DNA from: Hyphomicrobium sp.
GTDB taxonomy: Bacteria > Pseudomonadota > Alphaproteobacteria > Rhizobiales > Hyphomicrobiaceae
DNA length: 64,000 nt
Direction: 5' to 3'
NCBI GenBank assembly: GCA_022844105.1
Contig: JALHMJ010000012.1
Span: 37,398 to 101,397, forward strand
In this document: positions 45,728 through 57,339 of the stretch, in pieces
How positions within the stretch are numbered: position 1 is the first letter of the stretch
How the letters are laid out: every line of letters begins with the position of its first letter
Notes under the pieces: model-generated
What the model saw: the letters and a program-made list of their open reading frames with translations, nothing else
What the model was told of the DNA's origin: nothing
The model's database searches: none
Program-made: the position numbers and the translations under genes

Positions 45728-46882
45728 TCAGCTGTCGCCGCCAAACAAATCTTTCATGCGCGCGAAGAAACCGGTGCTTTCCGGACTTGTTTCCTTCCGT
45801 GAGAGTTTTTCAAACTCCTCGAGGAGTTCCCGCTGCTTGCGCGTCAAATTTTTGGGCGTCTCGACATCGACCTGAATGTAAAGATCGCCGGCGGTTGTCG
45901 ATCGCAACACCGGCATGCCCTTGCCCTTGAGACGGAACTGCTTGCCGGTCTCGGTGCCATCCGGAACCTTCACCCGGCTCACGGTACCGTCGAGAGTTGG
46001 AACGTCGATTTGTCCACCAAGAGCGGCTGTCGTCATGGAGATCGGCACGCGGCAAAACACATCCGCCCCGTCGCGCTGGAAATACTCGTGCGGCTGGATC
46101 GACAGAAAAATATAAAGATCGCCGGCCGGTCCCCCTCGCAACCCTGCCTCGCCTTCGCCGCTGAGGCGGATGCGCGTGCCGTCCTCGACACCTGCTGGAA
46201 TGTTCACAGACAACGTGCGCTCCTTGACCATCCGCCCGGCGCCATTGCACGCGCTGCAAGGGTCCGCGATCGTCTCACCGCGGCCCTGGCACGTTGGACA
46301 CGTTCGCTCGATCGTGAAGAACCCTTGGCTGGCGCGCACCTTGCCCATCCCGCCGCATGTGGCGCAGGTCGCAGGTTTCGTGCCGGCCTTGGCGCCGGAA
46401 CCCGCGCATGTCTCGCAGGTGACGCTGGTCGGCACGCGAACTTGCGCGGTTTTGCCGGCGAACGCGTCGTTGAGTGTGATTTCCATATTATAACGCAGGT
46501 CTGCACCGCGCTCGCGACCCGAACGGCGCTGTGGGCCACCCGCACCGCGGCGGCCACCCATGAATTCGCCAAACAGATCGTCGAAAATATCCGACATCGA
46601 GGATGCAAAGTCTGGCCCGAAGCCCGCACCACCCGCGCCCCGCCCGCCCATGCCTCCCTCGAAGGCCGCATGCCCGAAGCGATCGTAGGCCGCGCGCTTC
46701 TGCGGGTCCTTCAAGACCTCATAGGCCTCGTTCAATTCTTTGAATTTCTGCTCAGCATCTTTGTCGCCGGGATTGCGATCGGGGTGATGATCCTTGGCCA
46801 GTTTGCGAAAAGCGGACTTGAGATCCTGCTCGCTGGCGTTCCGCTCGACTGCGAGAATTTCGTAGTAATCGCGCTTGGCCAT
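45728..46882 (-). CDS. dnaJ: Chaperone DnaJ
   Basis: Type I J-protein that brings unfolded proteins to DnaK and triggers its ATPase. The 384 residues contain the J domain with HPD (near 33), a Gly-rich linker and four zinc-binding CxxCxGxG repeats (about 150-205: [32 protein letters not shown]). C-terminal substrate-binding domains follow. It lies downstream of dnaK, same strand, 170 bases apart. Confidence 0.97.
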   Translation of the reverse strand: MAKRDYYEILAVERNASEQDLKSAFRKLAKDHHPDRNPGDKDAEQKFKELNEAYEVLKDPQKRAAYDRFGHAAFEGGMGGRGAGGAGFGPDFASSMSDIFDDLFGEFMGGRRGAGGPQRRSGRERGADLRYNMEITLNDAFAGKTAQVRVPTSVTCETCAGSGAKAGTKPATCATCGGMGKVRASQGFFTIERTCPTCQGRGETIADPCSACNGAGRMVKERTLSVNIPAGVEDGTRIRLSGEGEAGLRGGPAGDLYIFLSIQPHEYFQRDGADVFCRVPISMTTAALGGQIDVPTLDGTVSRVKVPDGTETGKQFRLKGKGMPVLRSTTAGDLYIQVDVETPKNLTRKQRELLEEFEKLSRKETSPESTGFFARMKDLFGGDS

Positions 46883-47011
46883 GGGGGGCGTTTTATCCGA
46901 GGCGGGCTGTGTGCCGCAGAGGCTGGTGTCGCAGCCTGCCTAGCATGACGTCCAAATGGAGCCTGCCGTCATGTCGCCGCAACGGCGGTCGCGCCGGTCG
47001 TCGAAACGAAC

Positions 47012-47043
47012 CTCGCCCCGCCGCGAAAGTGCAGCAGGGCGAG
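47012..47043 (-). terminator. Hairpin after dnaK
   Basis: A 7-bp stem CTCGCCC/GGGCGAG with an 18-base loop just past the dnaK stop on the minus strand, followed by GTTCGTTT. It may reduce read-through into dnaJ. Confidence 0.35.
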
Positions 47044-47052
47044 AAACCAAAA

Positions 47053-48984
<1,932 letters not shown>

Positions 48985-49115
48985 GGTGAACTTCCTTTTG
49001 TGTTGTGGCGGACCGCCAGGACCCAAGTCATGGCATCCGATACCGCCCCGTGCCCGTTTGAGAAGGCCGGAGCCGCTGCGGTCCCCAGAGAGTTATTGAA
49101 ACGTGGTGCTGCTCT

Positions 49116-49143
49116 ATATAGGGCGCTTTTGGAGGGGTGCAAC
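49116..49143 (-). promoter_or_regulatory. Candidate heat-shock (RpoH) promoter of dnaK
   Basis: On the minus strand GTTGCA is followed, 15 bases later, by CCTATAT, close to the alphaproteobacterial sigma-32 pattern (CTTGnn - CYTATnT). It lies about 130 bases before the dnaK start. Confidence 0.45.
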
Positions 49144-49194
49144 GGGAGTGGATCACGCAGCCGTGACTAAAATCTGTCGTAGCCAGGATGCCGC

Positions 49195-49881
49195 ATGCGA
49201 AAGCCAGCCATGACTGCACCACCCGATAAAAAGAAGCCAGTCTCAAAGACTTCCCAACAGGCGTCAATCACGATTCCAGCCGGTTTTCGCGTCCTGGCCG
49301 GGGTCCTTTCGGCGGCCGCGCAAAAGACCCTGCTGACGGATATTGAGAGTATTATTCTGGCCGCACCGCTTTTCCAGCCCACCATGCCGCGCACGGGCAA
49401 GCCGTTCTCGGTCATGATGACCAACTGTGGCCAGCTGGGTTGGGTCTCCGACAAGGTGGGCGGCTATCGCTATCAGCCCACCCATCTCGTAACCGGGAGC
49501 ACGTGGCCGCCTATGCCGCAGGTTTTACTCGATCTCTGGACCGATCTAGCCGGCTGCGAGGGGCCGCCAGAAGCCTGTCTGATCAATTACTACCCGGCTG
49601 GGGCTAAGATGGGTTCTCACCAGGATCGCGACGAGAACGAACCGCGCGCGCCGGTGCTGTCAGTGTCGCTTGGCGACGATGCAGTATTCCACGTTGGCGG
49701 CCTCAAGCGGACAGATCCGAAGGTGCGGATGACATTGCGCTCGGGCGACGTCTGCCTCCTCGGCGGCCCTGCCCGCTTCGCGTTCCACGGGATCGATCGC
49801 GTGCTGCCCGGCACCTCGGATCTCGTTCCGGGCGGCGGCCGTCTCAACCTGACGCTTCGCCGCGTGACGCGCTTCGACTGA
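49195..49881 (+). CDS. alkB: DNA oxidative demethylase AlkB
   Basis: Fe(II)/2-oxoglutarate dioxygenase that removes methyl groups from N1-methyladenine and N3-methylcytosine in DNA. The 228-residue protein has the HQDRDE iron motif (near residue 142), the distal His in FHGIDR (near 202), RLNLTLRRV for 2-oxoglutarate, and the INYYPAGAKMGSHQD core. The first six codons may be dispensable (a second Met at residue 6). Its last 38 bases overlap the end of the convergent EamA transporter gene. Confidence 0.93.
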   Translation: MRKPAMTAPPDKKKPVSKTSQQASITIPAGFRVLAGVLSAAAQKTLLTDIESIILAAPLFQPTMPRTGKPFSVMMTNCGQLGWVSDKVGGYRYQPTHLVTGSTWPPMPQVLLDLWTDLAGCEGPPEACLINYYPAGAKMGSHQDRDENEPRAPVLSVSLGDDAVFHVGGLKRTDPKVRMTLRSGDVCLLGGPARFAFHGIDRVLPGTSDLVPGGGRLNLTLRRVTRFD

Positions 49882-50746
49882 GCCATGGCCCCAGTTGTAC
49901 GAGAAGGACGGCGGCAATCATCAAACCCGCCCCCGCCCACGAAAGACTACTGAGCCGCTCTCCCAGGAACGCCGCGCCGGCGCCGGCGGCAAACAGGCTT
50001 TCCGCCGACAGCAACACGGCCGCTTCGGGTGGCGTTGTATGCCGGATCGCAATGCTGAAAATGGTATACGTAAGCGCGGTCGAGACGAGGCCAACGAACA
50101 GGATCGGCACGCTGGCAGCGCTGATTGCCTCAAACGTTGGGCTCTCGAACAGCACGGCCCCCACCGTGGCCGCGAAGGCGACGGCCGCAAACTGGAGCGC
50201 CGTGTAGGTGAGCGGCCGTTCGAACAGGCTGGCCCTCGCGGTAATGACGCAGTGAATCGCCCAGAACAGCGATCCGGCCATAACCAGCATGTCGCCAGAC
50301 CCGAGGCCGCCTGCGGTGCCGCCACCGAGCAGCCACGTGCCTAAAAACGATAGCGCGATAGCCGGCCACACAATCCGCGGCGGCGTGTTGGCTGAAGCAA
50401 TCCAAGCCACGAGCGGCGTCAGCACGACATAAAGCGAGGTCAGAAATCCGGTGTTGGTGACCGATGCCGTGCGCAACCCCTCCTGCTGCAGATAAGCGGC
50501 CAGCAGAAAAGCCGTCCCGCTGGCGAGCGCAACGGTCACAATACCATTCGACACCAGCGACGCCGGCGGCTTGCTACGATGTTCAAAAAACGCCAGCGGC
50601 GCGAGCACGATGGCCGCCAACCCCGCGCGGGCCGCAATGAAAGTCAGCGGCCCCACGTGCTGCATCGCGTCTTTCTGGAACAGAAAAGCGACGCCCCACA
50701 GCGCGGCGGCAAACAGCAAAACGCCATCGGCCTGAAGCCGCGTCAT
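49844..50746 (-). CDS. EamA/DMT family transporter
   Basis: A 300-residue inner-membrane protein with ten hydrophobic helices and two EamA repeats. It begins MTRLQADGVLLFAAALWGVA, with FLLAAYLQQEGLRTASVTNTGFL (about 80-102) as the repeat signature. It may export an amino acid or other metabolite; the substrate is unknown. Confidence 0.87.
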   Translation of the reverse strand: MTRLQADGVLLFAAALWGVAFLFQKDAMQHVGPLTFIAARAGLAAIVLAPLAFFEHRSKPPASLVSNGIVTVALASGTAFLLAAYLQQEGLRTASVTNTGFLTSLYVVLTPLVAWIASANTPPRIVWPAIALSFLGTWLLGGGTAGGLGSGDMLVMAGSLFWAIHCVITARASLFERPLTYTALQFAAVAFAATVGAVLFESPTFEAISAASVPILFVGLVSTALTYTIFSIAIRHTTPPEAAVLLSAESLFAAGAGAAFLGERLSSLSWAGAGLMIAAVLLVQLGPWLSRSASRGEASG

Positions 50747-50785
50747 TGCGCTGGAATGTGGTGAGCTTGGCGCGTTTCGGACGCG

Positions 50786-51457
50786 TTACTCGCTGTTCGA
50801 CGGATCATCTGCCGCCCGCTGTTGCGCCGCCTGAGCAGCACTTTCTGCACCGTTGCCGGCGTCCACCTTGCCGGGCTTGGGTCCACCGCGTGCCGTCGCC
50901 ACCATGGCCGGTCTGATCACACGTTCTTCGATAACGTACCCGGCCTGGAACACATGCAGGATCGTCCCGTTCGGCACGTCAGGATTGTCGACCTGCTGCA
51001 TGGGCTGGTGAAGGTGCGGGTTAAAAATCTCCCCTTCCGGCCAGATCCGCTTCACCCCATGCCGATCGAGTACGCCCTTCAACTGTCCGTCGATCATGCC
51101 GACGCCCTCGACCAGACTTTGCAGGGCGGGATCGGCCTCGGCGGCGCCAGGCGGCACCGCCTGCATCGCCCGTTCGAAATTATCCGTCACGCCGATGATG
51201 TCGACGGCAAACTTGGAGATTGCGAACCTCGACATCTCCTGCTTTTCGCGTTCCGTTCGCTTGCGCAGGTTGTCCATGTCCGCAACAAGACGCAGGGTCT
51301 CCGCTTTTGACTTATCCAGATCGGTCTGGAGCACACCGATAATCGCCTTGAGCTGTTCGGCCGCGGGTTCGGAACTTTCTGGCTGAGGCGGGGTCGCACC
51401 GTGAGCGGGCTGCGATGCGGCATCGCTGGGGTCTGGCGTGGAATTCGGATCGGACAT
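50786..51457 (-). CDS. grpE: Nucleotide exchange factor GrpE
   Basis: Releases ADP from DnaK. The 223-residue protein has a Ser/Pro/Glu-rich disordered N-terminus (1-35), a long coiled-coil (about 36-90, ADMDNLRKRTEREKQEMSRF), and the C-terminal beta domain with EIFNPHLHQPMQQVDNPDVPNG and GYVIEERVIRPAMV. It lies downstream of hrcA on the same strand. Confidence 0.96.
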   Translation of the reverse strand: MSDPNSTPDPSDAASQPAHGATPPQPESSEPAAEQLKAIIGVLQTDLDKSKAETLRLVADMDNLRKRTEREKQEMSRFAISKFAVDIIGVTDNFERAMQAVPPGAAEADPALQSLVEGVGMIDGQLKGVLDRHGVKRIWPEGEIFNPHLHQPMQQVDNPDVPNGTILHVFQAGYVIEERVIRPAMVATARGGPKPGKVDAGNGAESAAQAAQQRAADDPSNSE

Positions 51458-51523
51458 GAGGGCTCGACGCTCTCTTTTTGATAAGCTTTCGGATAGGACG
51501 CGGGTATCGGCTGAAGGGCCAAA

Positions 51524-51557
51524 AAAATCAAGAGATCAAGAAAATCAGGAGATCAGG
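51524..51557. repeat. Imperfect 17-base tandem repeat at the hrcA end
   Basis: AAAATCAAGAGATCAAG is followed at once by AAAATCAGGAGATCAGG (two differences). The second copy includes the hrcA stop codon, so the repeat looks like a duplication of the gene's 3' end. Confidence 0.7.
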
Positions 51558-52591
51558 CGCGATATGATCTTGGCGGTGTAGTCGACCATGGGAATGATGC
51601 GGGCATAATTGAGACGTGTGGGTCCGATGACCCCCAAAACGCCAACCACTTTGCGTGTGTGGTTATGAAAAGGTGCCACGATCAGCGACGAGCCGGACAT
51701 CGAAAACAACTTGTTCTCTGAACCGATGAAGATCCGAACGCCCTCACCACCTTCGGCAAGACCGAGGATCTGGGAAAGTTCCTGTTTGGATTCCAAATCG
51801 TCAAAAAGCTGCCGGATGCGCTCCAGGTCGTCGAAGGCGGTCAGGTCCTTGAGCAAGTTCGATTGTCCGCGCACGATCAGGCTCTGCCGGTCGTCCAGCG
51901 CACCCGACCATTCCGCCAGCCCCGCTGTCACGACCTTCTGCGTCAGATCATCGAGTTCGGCACGTGCCGTGGCCAATTCCGCTTCCATCCGGTGCCGCGC
52001 TTCGGAAATTGTCAGCCCGCGAATGTTCGCGTTGAGATAATTTGCCGCCTCGATGAGAGCCGTGGCCGTCACGCCCGGCGGCAGCTGGATAATGCGGTTC
52101 TCCACATCACCGTCTTCGCTGACGAGGATCGCCAGTGCTTTCGTCGGCTCCAGCGGCACGAATTCGATCTGCTTCAGCCGTGAGACCTGTTTTTCCGCCA
52201 GCACAACGCCAGCACAGTGCGAGAGGCCGGAAATCATTTCACCCGCTTCGCCCAGAACTTTGTCCAGAGATGTCGAGCGGCTGGCAGCGATCTGCGCTTC
52301 GATCTGTTTGCGCTCGTCTTCGCTGAGCGAGCCGGTCTCTAGTAGTCCGTCGACGAACATGCGCAAGCCGGTCTGGGTCGGCAAACGTCCAGCGGACGTG
52401 TGCGGCGCGTAGATCAGCCCCAGCTCTTCCAGGTCCGCCATGACATTACGGATCGACGCCGGCGAAAGATGCAGCGGCAGAACGCGGGACAGGTTGCGCG
52501 AACCCACAGGATCCCCCGTAGAGAGATAACTCTCCACGATCTGTCTCAGGATTGCGCGCGAACGATCGTTGAGTTTGACGATTTCGGACAT
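51545..52591 (-). CDS. hrcA: Heat-inducible transcription repressor HrcA
   Basis: Repressor that binds CIRCE operators of heat-shock genes, with GroE as helper. The 348 residues include the N-terminal winged helix ([31 protein letters not shown]) and the C-terminal [18 protein letters not shown]. The ATG at 52591 was chosen over one seven codons upstream. No CIRCE element was seen in this window, so its targets, probably groESL, lie elsewhere. Confidence 0.95.
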   Translation of the reverse strand: MSEIVKLNDRSRAILRQIVESYLSTGDPVGSRNLSRVLPLHLSPASIRNVMADLEELGLIYAPHTSAGRLPTQTGLRMFVDGLLETGSLSEDERKQIEAQIAASRSTSLDKVLGEAGEMISGLSHCAGVVLAEKQVSRLKQIEFVPLEPTKALAILVSEDGDVENRIIQLPPGVTATALIEAANYLNANIRGLTISEARHRMEAELATARAELDDLTQKVVTAGLAEWSGALDDRQSLIVRGQSNLLKDLTAFDDLERIRQLFDDLESKQELSQILGLAEGGEGVRIFIGSENKLFSMSGSSLIVAPFHNHTRKVVGVLGVIGPTRLNYARIIPMVDYTAKIISRLIS

Positions 52592-52818
52592 CGAACTCCG
52601 GTGCGAGACCACTGGGGCGGAACCAGTCTGCGTTACGTATCTAGGGACTGTCGGTGCCGTCCGTCAAATTGGCCCATCGCCGCTCCTGATGCTAGGCGGG
52701 CAGAGGTTCAGGCGCAGGGCGATATTCACGCTTCGAAAGCCTTGCACCGCGGTTGCGCCGGACAAGGCGCGGGACTAGGGTCGCGCCGAATCTAAAAACA
52801 TAAGGGTATAGACCACTC

Positions 52819-53532
52819 ATGCGCCCCTCCAAACGCCAGCCCGATGAGCTCCGCCGCGTCTCCATTGAACGCGCCGTCTCAATGCACGCGGAGGGTTCCT
52901 GCCTGATCAAGTTCGGCAATACCCACGTCTTGTGCATGGCGAGCCTGGAGGAGCGCGTGCCGCCATGGCTGAAAGGCCAGGGTCGCGGCTGGGTCACGGC
53001 GGAGTATTCCATGCTGCCCCGCGCCACATCTGAACGTACCCGTCGCGAAGTCACCGCCGGTCATCCGTCCGGCCGCACGCAGGAGATCCAGCGCCTCATT
53101 GGCCGAGCTCTACGCGCGGTTATCGATCCGCAAAAGCTCGGCGAGCGCCAGATCTCGGTGGACTGCGATGTGATCCAGGCGGATGGCGGCACGCGCACGG
53201 CGGCCATTACCGGCGCTTGGGTCGCTCTCTATGACTGCATCCAGTGGATGAAAGTCCGGGACATGGTGAAGGACGGCGTGCTGCGCGACCACGTGGCTGC
53301 CGTTTCCTGCGGACTTTATCGCGGTACGCCGGTGCTCGATCTGGACTATGCGGAGGATTCTACCGCCGACGCGGATTCCAATTTTGTGATGACGGGCGCA
53401 GGCGGCATTGTCGAAGTGCAGGGCACCGCCGAGACGACAGCCTTCTCGCAGGAGAGCTTCGACAGCCTCATGTCACTGGCTCGCAAAGGCATCTCCGAAT
53501 TGGTCCAACTCCAGAAGATCACGGTGGCCTAG
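52819..53532 (+). CDS. rph: Ribonuclease PH
   Basis: Phosphorolytic 3'-exonuclease that trims tRNA ends. The 237-residue protein has [17 protein letters not shown] at the start, [16 protein letters not shown] near 56, [16 protein letters not shown] near 85, [17 protein letters not shown] near 115 and [14 protein letters not shown] near 173. Divergent from hrcA, as in many Alphaproteobacteria. Confidence 0.97.
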   Translation: MRPSKRQPDELRRVSIERAVSMHAEGSCLIKFGNTHVLCMASLEERVPPWLKGQGRGWVTAEYSMLPRATSERTRREVTAGHPSGRTQEIQRLIGRALRAVIDPQKLGERQISVDCDVIQADGGTRTAAITGAWVALYDCIQWMKVRDMVKDGVLRDHVAAVSCGLYRGTPVLDLDYAEDSTADADSNFVMTGAGGIVEVQGTAETTAFSQESFDSLMSLARKGISELVQLQKITVA

Positions 53533-53544
53533 GAGTGCACGCAA

Positions 53545-53979
53545 ATGATGATCGAACTCGGGCCATTTGCACTCGCTGTGGCCGCCGTCTTTTTTGGAGC
53601 GGCGTTCTACATCAACGTGGCCGAGCAACCCGCCCGGTTGAAGCTAGACGATCGCGCATTGTTGGCTGAGTGGAAGCCGAGTTACGCCAGTGGCTTTGCG
53701 ATGCAGGCGTCCCTTGCCGTATTGGGTTTCGCACTCGGTGCGCTCGAATGGTGGCGGACTGGAGAACCAGCGTGGTTCGCAGGTGCGCTGGTTCTCGTGG
53801 CCAACTGGCCTTACACGCTGATTGGGATTATGCCGACGAACCACGCATTGAACGCCATTCCTCTTGATCAAGCTGGCCCTGCATCGCGTGCTCTGATTGT
53901 GAAATGGGGCGGACTACACGCCATTCGCACTGTCCTCGGCGGTGTTGCGACAGCCATATTTCTTTGGGCATCGATGTGA
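53545..53979 (+). CDS. DUF1772 family membrane protein
   Basis: A 144-residue protein with four hydrophobic helices and the DUF1772 features [37 protein letters not shown] and [12 protein letters not shown]. Some members oxidise anthrones in fungi, but bacterial ones have no known role. It is inserted between rph and rdgB and shares one base with rdgB. Confidence 0.87.
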   Translation: MMIELGPFALAVAAVFFGAAFYINVAEQPARLKLDDRALLAEWKPSYASGFAMQASLAVLGFALGALEWWRTGEPAWFAGALVLVANWPYTLIGIMPTNHALNAIPLDQAGPASRALIVKWGGLHAIRTVLGGVATAIFLWASM

Positions 53980-54854
53980 TGCGAAGCCTTGCACGTGGAA
54001 CGAAGCTTGTTGTTGCGAGCCATAACAAGGGCAAGGTCTGGGAAATCAACCAGCTGATCGCGCCCTATGGCTTGGAAGCGATTTCGGCGGGCTCGCTGAA
54101 CCTTGAAGAACCCGACGAAACGGAGCCCACGTTCGAGGGCAACGCCAAGCTCAAGGCGGTGGCAGCGGCGCAAGCGTCCCGCCTCACCGCGCTTGCCGAT
54201 GATAGCGGCTTGGAGGTCGATTGCCTCGGCGGCGCACCCGGTATCTTTTCGGCTCGCTGGGCCGGACCGCAAAAAGACTTCGGCCTTGCGATGAAAAAGG
54301 TCGCGGAAGAAATCACCGCCCGTCATGGCTGGTCTGCGCCGGGCCCGCGCGCCAATTTCACGTCCGTTCTCTGCCTCGCCTGGCCTGACGGCGAGACCGC
54401 AACCTTCGCCGGCAAAGTCTTTGGCCATCTCGTCTGGCCGTCGCGCGGGGGCAATGGCTTTGGCTACGATCCCATGTTCGTGCCCGACGGACACGACGTG
54501 ACTTTCGGCGAAATGGAACCGGCGGATAAGTACGCGATCTCGCATCGCACGCGTGCCTTCGACGCGTTCCGAAAGGCCGTGCTCGGCGACATTTCGGCAG
54601 AACCCTTGAAGCCCAATGCCAATCGCGACGCCGACGGCCTGCACGCAGCGGCGGCCAACATCTCCACCCGCGAGGAACTCAAGACCTTCGTCAAATACCT
54701 GAGCGCCGATCTTGAGCGACGTGGCCGGGCTCGCGTCGATCTGGGCACGCTGATGGTGGCGCTGGAAAATTCCGTTGCAGACAAGACGGATGAGCCGCGT
54801 TGGCGTGCATTGGCCAAAGCGCTTCTGGCTGCGACGGAGGCGGCGCAGTCGTGA
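53979..54854 (+). CDS. rdgB: XTP/dITP diphosphatase with C-terminal extension
   Basis: House-cleaning pyrophosphatase that hydrolyses XTP and dITP to prevent their incorporation. The N-terminal 205 residues are typical Rdg[14 protein letters not shown] start, [34 protein letters not shown] and the SHRTRAF near 188-194. The protein continues for about 85 residues (206-291). That tail is a charged helical region ([20 protein letters not shown]) that standard RdgB lacks and that resembles small DUF7660-like domains. It starts on the last base of the DUF1772 stop and overlaps hemW by one base, so the three are translationally coupled. Confidence 0.93.
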   Translation: MRSLARGTKLVVASHNKGKVWEINQLIAPYGLEAISAGSLNLEEPDETEPTFEGNAKLKAVAAAQASRLTALADDSGLEVDCLGGAPGIFSARWAGPQKDFGLAMKKVAEEITARHGWSAPGPRANFTSVLCLAWPDGETATFAGKVFGHLVWPSRGGNGFGYDPMFVPDGHDVTFGEMEPADKYAISHRTRAFDAFRKAVLGDISAEPLKPNANRDADGLHAAAANISTREELKTFVKYLSADLERRGRARVDLGTLMVALENSVADKTDEPRWRALAKALLAATEAAQS

Positions 54855-56161
54855 TGGCCCATCCAGTGTCGCCTGATGCAGATTCGCTGTTCGGCATCTA
54901 CATTCACTGGCCATTCTGCGCGCAGAAATGTCCCTATTGCGACTTCAACAGCCATGTCCGTTTTGGCGGCTGGGACGAAGCCCGCTATCTCAGCGCCTAC
55001 TTGCGCGAGCTCGACCATGTGAGGGCGAGGGTCGGACGCCAAGAGGTTTACTCCATCTTCTTTGGCGGCGGCACGCCGTCGCTCATGCAGCCGCAGACCG
55101 TCGCAGCGATTTTGAATCACATTGCCAAGCTCTGGGCCGTGCAACCCGGAGCGGAGATCACGTTGGAGGCGAATCCCAACAGCGTCGACGCAAACCGCTT
55201 CTCCGGATACCGCGCTGCGGGCGTCAACCGCGTTTCGATCGGTGTGCAATCTCTGCGCGACGACGAACTGAAGCGGCTGGGCCGCTTGCATTCGGTCGCT
55301 GAAGCAAAGGCCGCGATTGAGGTCGCGCGTCGCACCTTTGAACGCTTTTCATTCGATTTGATCTACGCCCGGCCGGGTCAATCGTCTGAGGCTTGGCGCG
55401 CCGAACTTACTGAAGCGCTCAACTTGGCCAACGGCCATCTCTCGCTGTACCAGTTGACCATAGAACCCGACACGCCCTTCGCCGAACTCCACGCTCGTGG
55501 ACGCCTCGTCATTCCCGATGCCGATGCCGCGCTCGACCTTTACGCCACCACACAGGACATGACCGCAACCGCCGGTCTCCCCGCTTACGAAATCTCTAAT
55601 CATGCGGCCGCTGGCGACGAAAGCCGGCACAATCTGCTGTACTGGCGGTATGGGGCCTATGCCGGTATCGGTCCGGGCGCACACGGGCGTATCGTAGATC
55701 AAGACGGCACGCGCGCCGCAACCGTCACCGAGCGTAATCCCGAGCGGTGGCTCGCCCGCGTCGAAGCGGACGGCCATGGCGTCGTCGAAGCAACGGACCT
55801 GTCGAATGAGGAGCAGGCCGACGAGATGTTGCTGATGGGCCTGCGGTTGACGGAAGGCATCGATCTGGAGGAAATGGCGCGCCGTTTCGGATTGGCGCCT
55901 GCGGCGTCTGAGATTGCTGCGCTTGGCGCGCTTGGCGTCATCGAAGTCATCGCCGACAGCGCCGTCGCTGAAGGCATCAGTCGCGCCTGCATAGGACCTG
56001 GCATCGCGCCCACCGGCTCATCCAGCCAGCTGGCCCGCCTCCCGCGGATCAGAGCCTGTCACGAAGGCCGCTTCGTGCTCAATGAACTCGTCCGCCGGCT
56101 GTCGCGGAGTACCGCCCGCGTGACGGCCCGCATCAATGCCCCTGCAACACTTCGCTCATAG
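54854..56161 (+). CDS. hemW: HemW-like radical SAM protein
   Basis: Radical SAM protein once called an oxygen-independent coproporphyrinogen oxidase, now seen as a heme chaperone. The 435 residues show IHWPFCAQKCPYCDF with the CxxxCxxC motif (near 21), IFFGGGTPSL, ANPNSVD and a C-terminal winged-helix-like domain. It lacks the extra Cys of true HemN, in keeping with HemW. The last 60 or so residues look more diverged than usual. The start overlaps the rdgB stop. Confidence 0.93.
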   Translation: MAHPVSPDADSLFGIYIHWPFCAQKCPYCDFNSHVRFGGWDEARYLSAYLRELDHVRARVGRQEVYSIFFGGGTPSLMQPQTVAAILNHIAKLWAVQPGAEITLEANPNSVDANRFSGYRAAGVNRVSIGVQSLRDDELKRLGRLHSVAEAKAAIEVARRTFERFSFDLIYARPGQSSEAWRAELTEALNLANGHLSLYQLTIEPDTPFAELHARGRLVIPDADAALDLYATTQDMTATAGLPAYEISNHAAAGDESRHNLLYWRYGAYAGIGPGAHGRIVDQDGTRAATVTERNPERWLARVEADGHGVVEATDLSNEEQADEMLLMGLRLTEGIDLEEMARRFGLAPAASEIAALGALGVIEVIADSAVAEGISRACIGPGIAPTGSSSQLARLPRIRACHEGRFVLNELVRRLSRSTARVTARINAPATLRS

Positions 56162-56195
56162 ACGATCCGGCAGTTCCCCTTTAACCCCGACGGGC

Positions 56196-56777
56196 ATGAT
56201 GAAACGGCTCTACGATTGGATTATGGCCCTGGCCGGGAGCGACCGTGCTCCCGCAGCCCTTTTCGGCGTGTCATTCGTCGAAAGCTCGTTTTTCCCGATA
56301 CCTCCAGACGTGATGCTGGTCCCTATGGTGATCGCCCAGCGTGCGAAAGCATGGTGGTACGCCACACTTGCCACCATCGGCTCGGTGATTGGCGGCGCCT
56401 TTGGCTACGCGATCGGCTTTTTTGCGTTCGAGAGCGTCGGCCAGCCCATCCTTGAATTCTACGGCAAGGCCGATAGCTTTGGCGAATTCACGCAGTGGTT
56501 CAACGAGTGGGGCGTCTGGATTCTCATCGCCAAAGGTTGGACGCCGTTTCCCTATAAGGTGCTGACGATAACCGCCGGCGTGACGCACATGCCGTTCTTC
56601 GAATTCATGCTGGCCAGCGTGATTACACGAGCCATGCGGTTCTTCCTCGTCGCGGGGCTGCTCTATTACTTCGGAGAGCCCATCCGCGACTTTATCGAAA
56701 AGCGTCTGACGCTGGTCACGACTGTTTTTTTGGTTGTTCTCGTCAGTGGCTTCGTAGCCGTGAGGTATCTGTTCTAG
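56196..56777 (+). CDS. YqaA/DedA-like membrane protein (VTT domain)
   Basis: A 193-residue inner-membrane protein. The VTT/SNARE-associated core reads GVSFVESSFFPIPPDVMLVPMVI (about 19-40), GGAFGYAIGFFAFES (about 65) and KGWTPFPYKVLTITAG (about 112). DedA-like proteins support envelope homeostasis and lipid handling; the exact role of this YqaA branch is unknown. The start is the first of two adjacent Met codons. Confidence 0.88.
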   Translation: MMKRLYDWIMALAGSDRAPAALFGVSFVESSFFPIPPDVMLVPMVIAQRAKAWWYATLATIGSVIGGAFGYAIGFFAFESVGQPILEFYGKADSFGEFTQWFNEWGVWILIAKGWTPFPYKVLTITAGVTHMPFFEFMLASVITRAMRFFLVAGLLYYFGEPIRDFIEKRLTLVTTVFLVVLVSGFVAVRYLF

Positions 56778-56808
56778 ATTGACCATTCGGCCGACCAGAG
56801 GTCTTGCG

Positions 56809-57339
56809 ATGCTAGAAACAACGATCCGCCCCGACCATGCCAACGCATACCGCCTCGGCGGCCTCGCCCTTATTATTACAACCGGCATCATTCTTTTGGC
56901 GCTGGGGTTCGAATATCTCGGCGGATACACGCCCTGCCCCCTGTGCCTGATGCAGCGCTACGCCTACTATGCCGGAATTCCATTGACCTTTGTCGCCATG
57001 GCGTTGGTGGCAGAACGGCCGCGCATTGCTGCACTCGTGTTCTTTGCGGTCGCCTTGGCGTTCCTCGCAAACGCTGGCGTTGCGGGTTATCATGCCGGCG
57101 TCGAATGGCAGTTCTGGCCGGGACCGGACACCTGTACCGCGGCCCAAGCTTTACCTGCCAATCCCGCCGATCTGTTGAAGGGTCTCGAGAGCGCGCGCGT
57201 CGTCCGGTGCGATGAGGCGACGTGGCGCTTGTTCGGCTTGTCGTTTGCCGGCTGGAACGTGCTGATTTCGCTCGCCCTGGTAGCAATCACGCTGCAAGCC
57301 GCCTTCGTCGCCCGAAGCCAGGACATAAAAGTTATCTAA
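56809..57339 (+). CDS. dsbB: Disulfide bond formation protein DsbB family
   Basis: Inner-membrane enzyme that reoxidises DsbA and passes electrons to quinone. The 176 residues have four membrane helices, the first CxxC as YTPCPLCLMQR (about 43-53), and the second Cys pair in DTC (near 103) and VRCDE (near 128) of the periplasmic loop. The ATG at 56809 with AGAGG 7 bases upstream was chosen over an upstream TTG. Confidence 0.93.
   Translation: MLETTIRPDHANAYRLGGLALIITTGIILLALGFEYLGGYTPCPLCLMQRYAYYAGIPLTFVAMALVAERPRIAALVFFAVALAFLANAGVAGYHAGVEWQFWPGPDTCTAAQALPANPADLLKGLESARVVRCDEATWRLFGLSFAGWNVLISLALVAITLQAAFVARSQDIKVI

Noticed and set aside
50786..52818. CIRCE operator for HrcA near grpE/hrcA
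   Set aside because: No TTAGCACTC-N9-GAGTGCTAA-like inverted repeat was found there.
53868..54914. 348-codon minus-strand frame opposite rdgB
   Set aside because: Shadow of the coupled rdgB gene.
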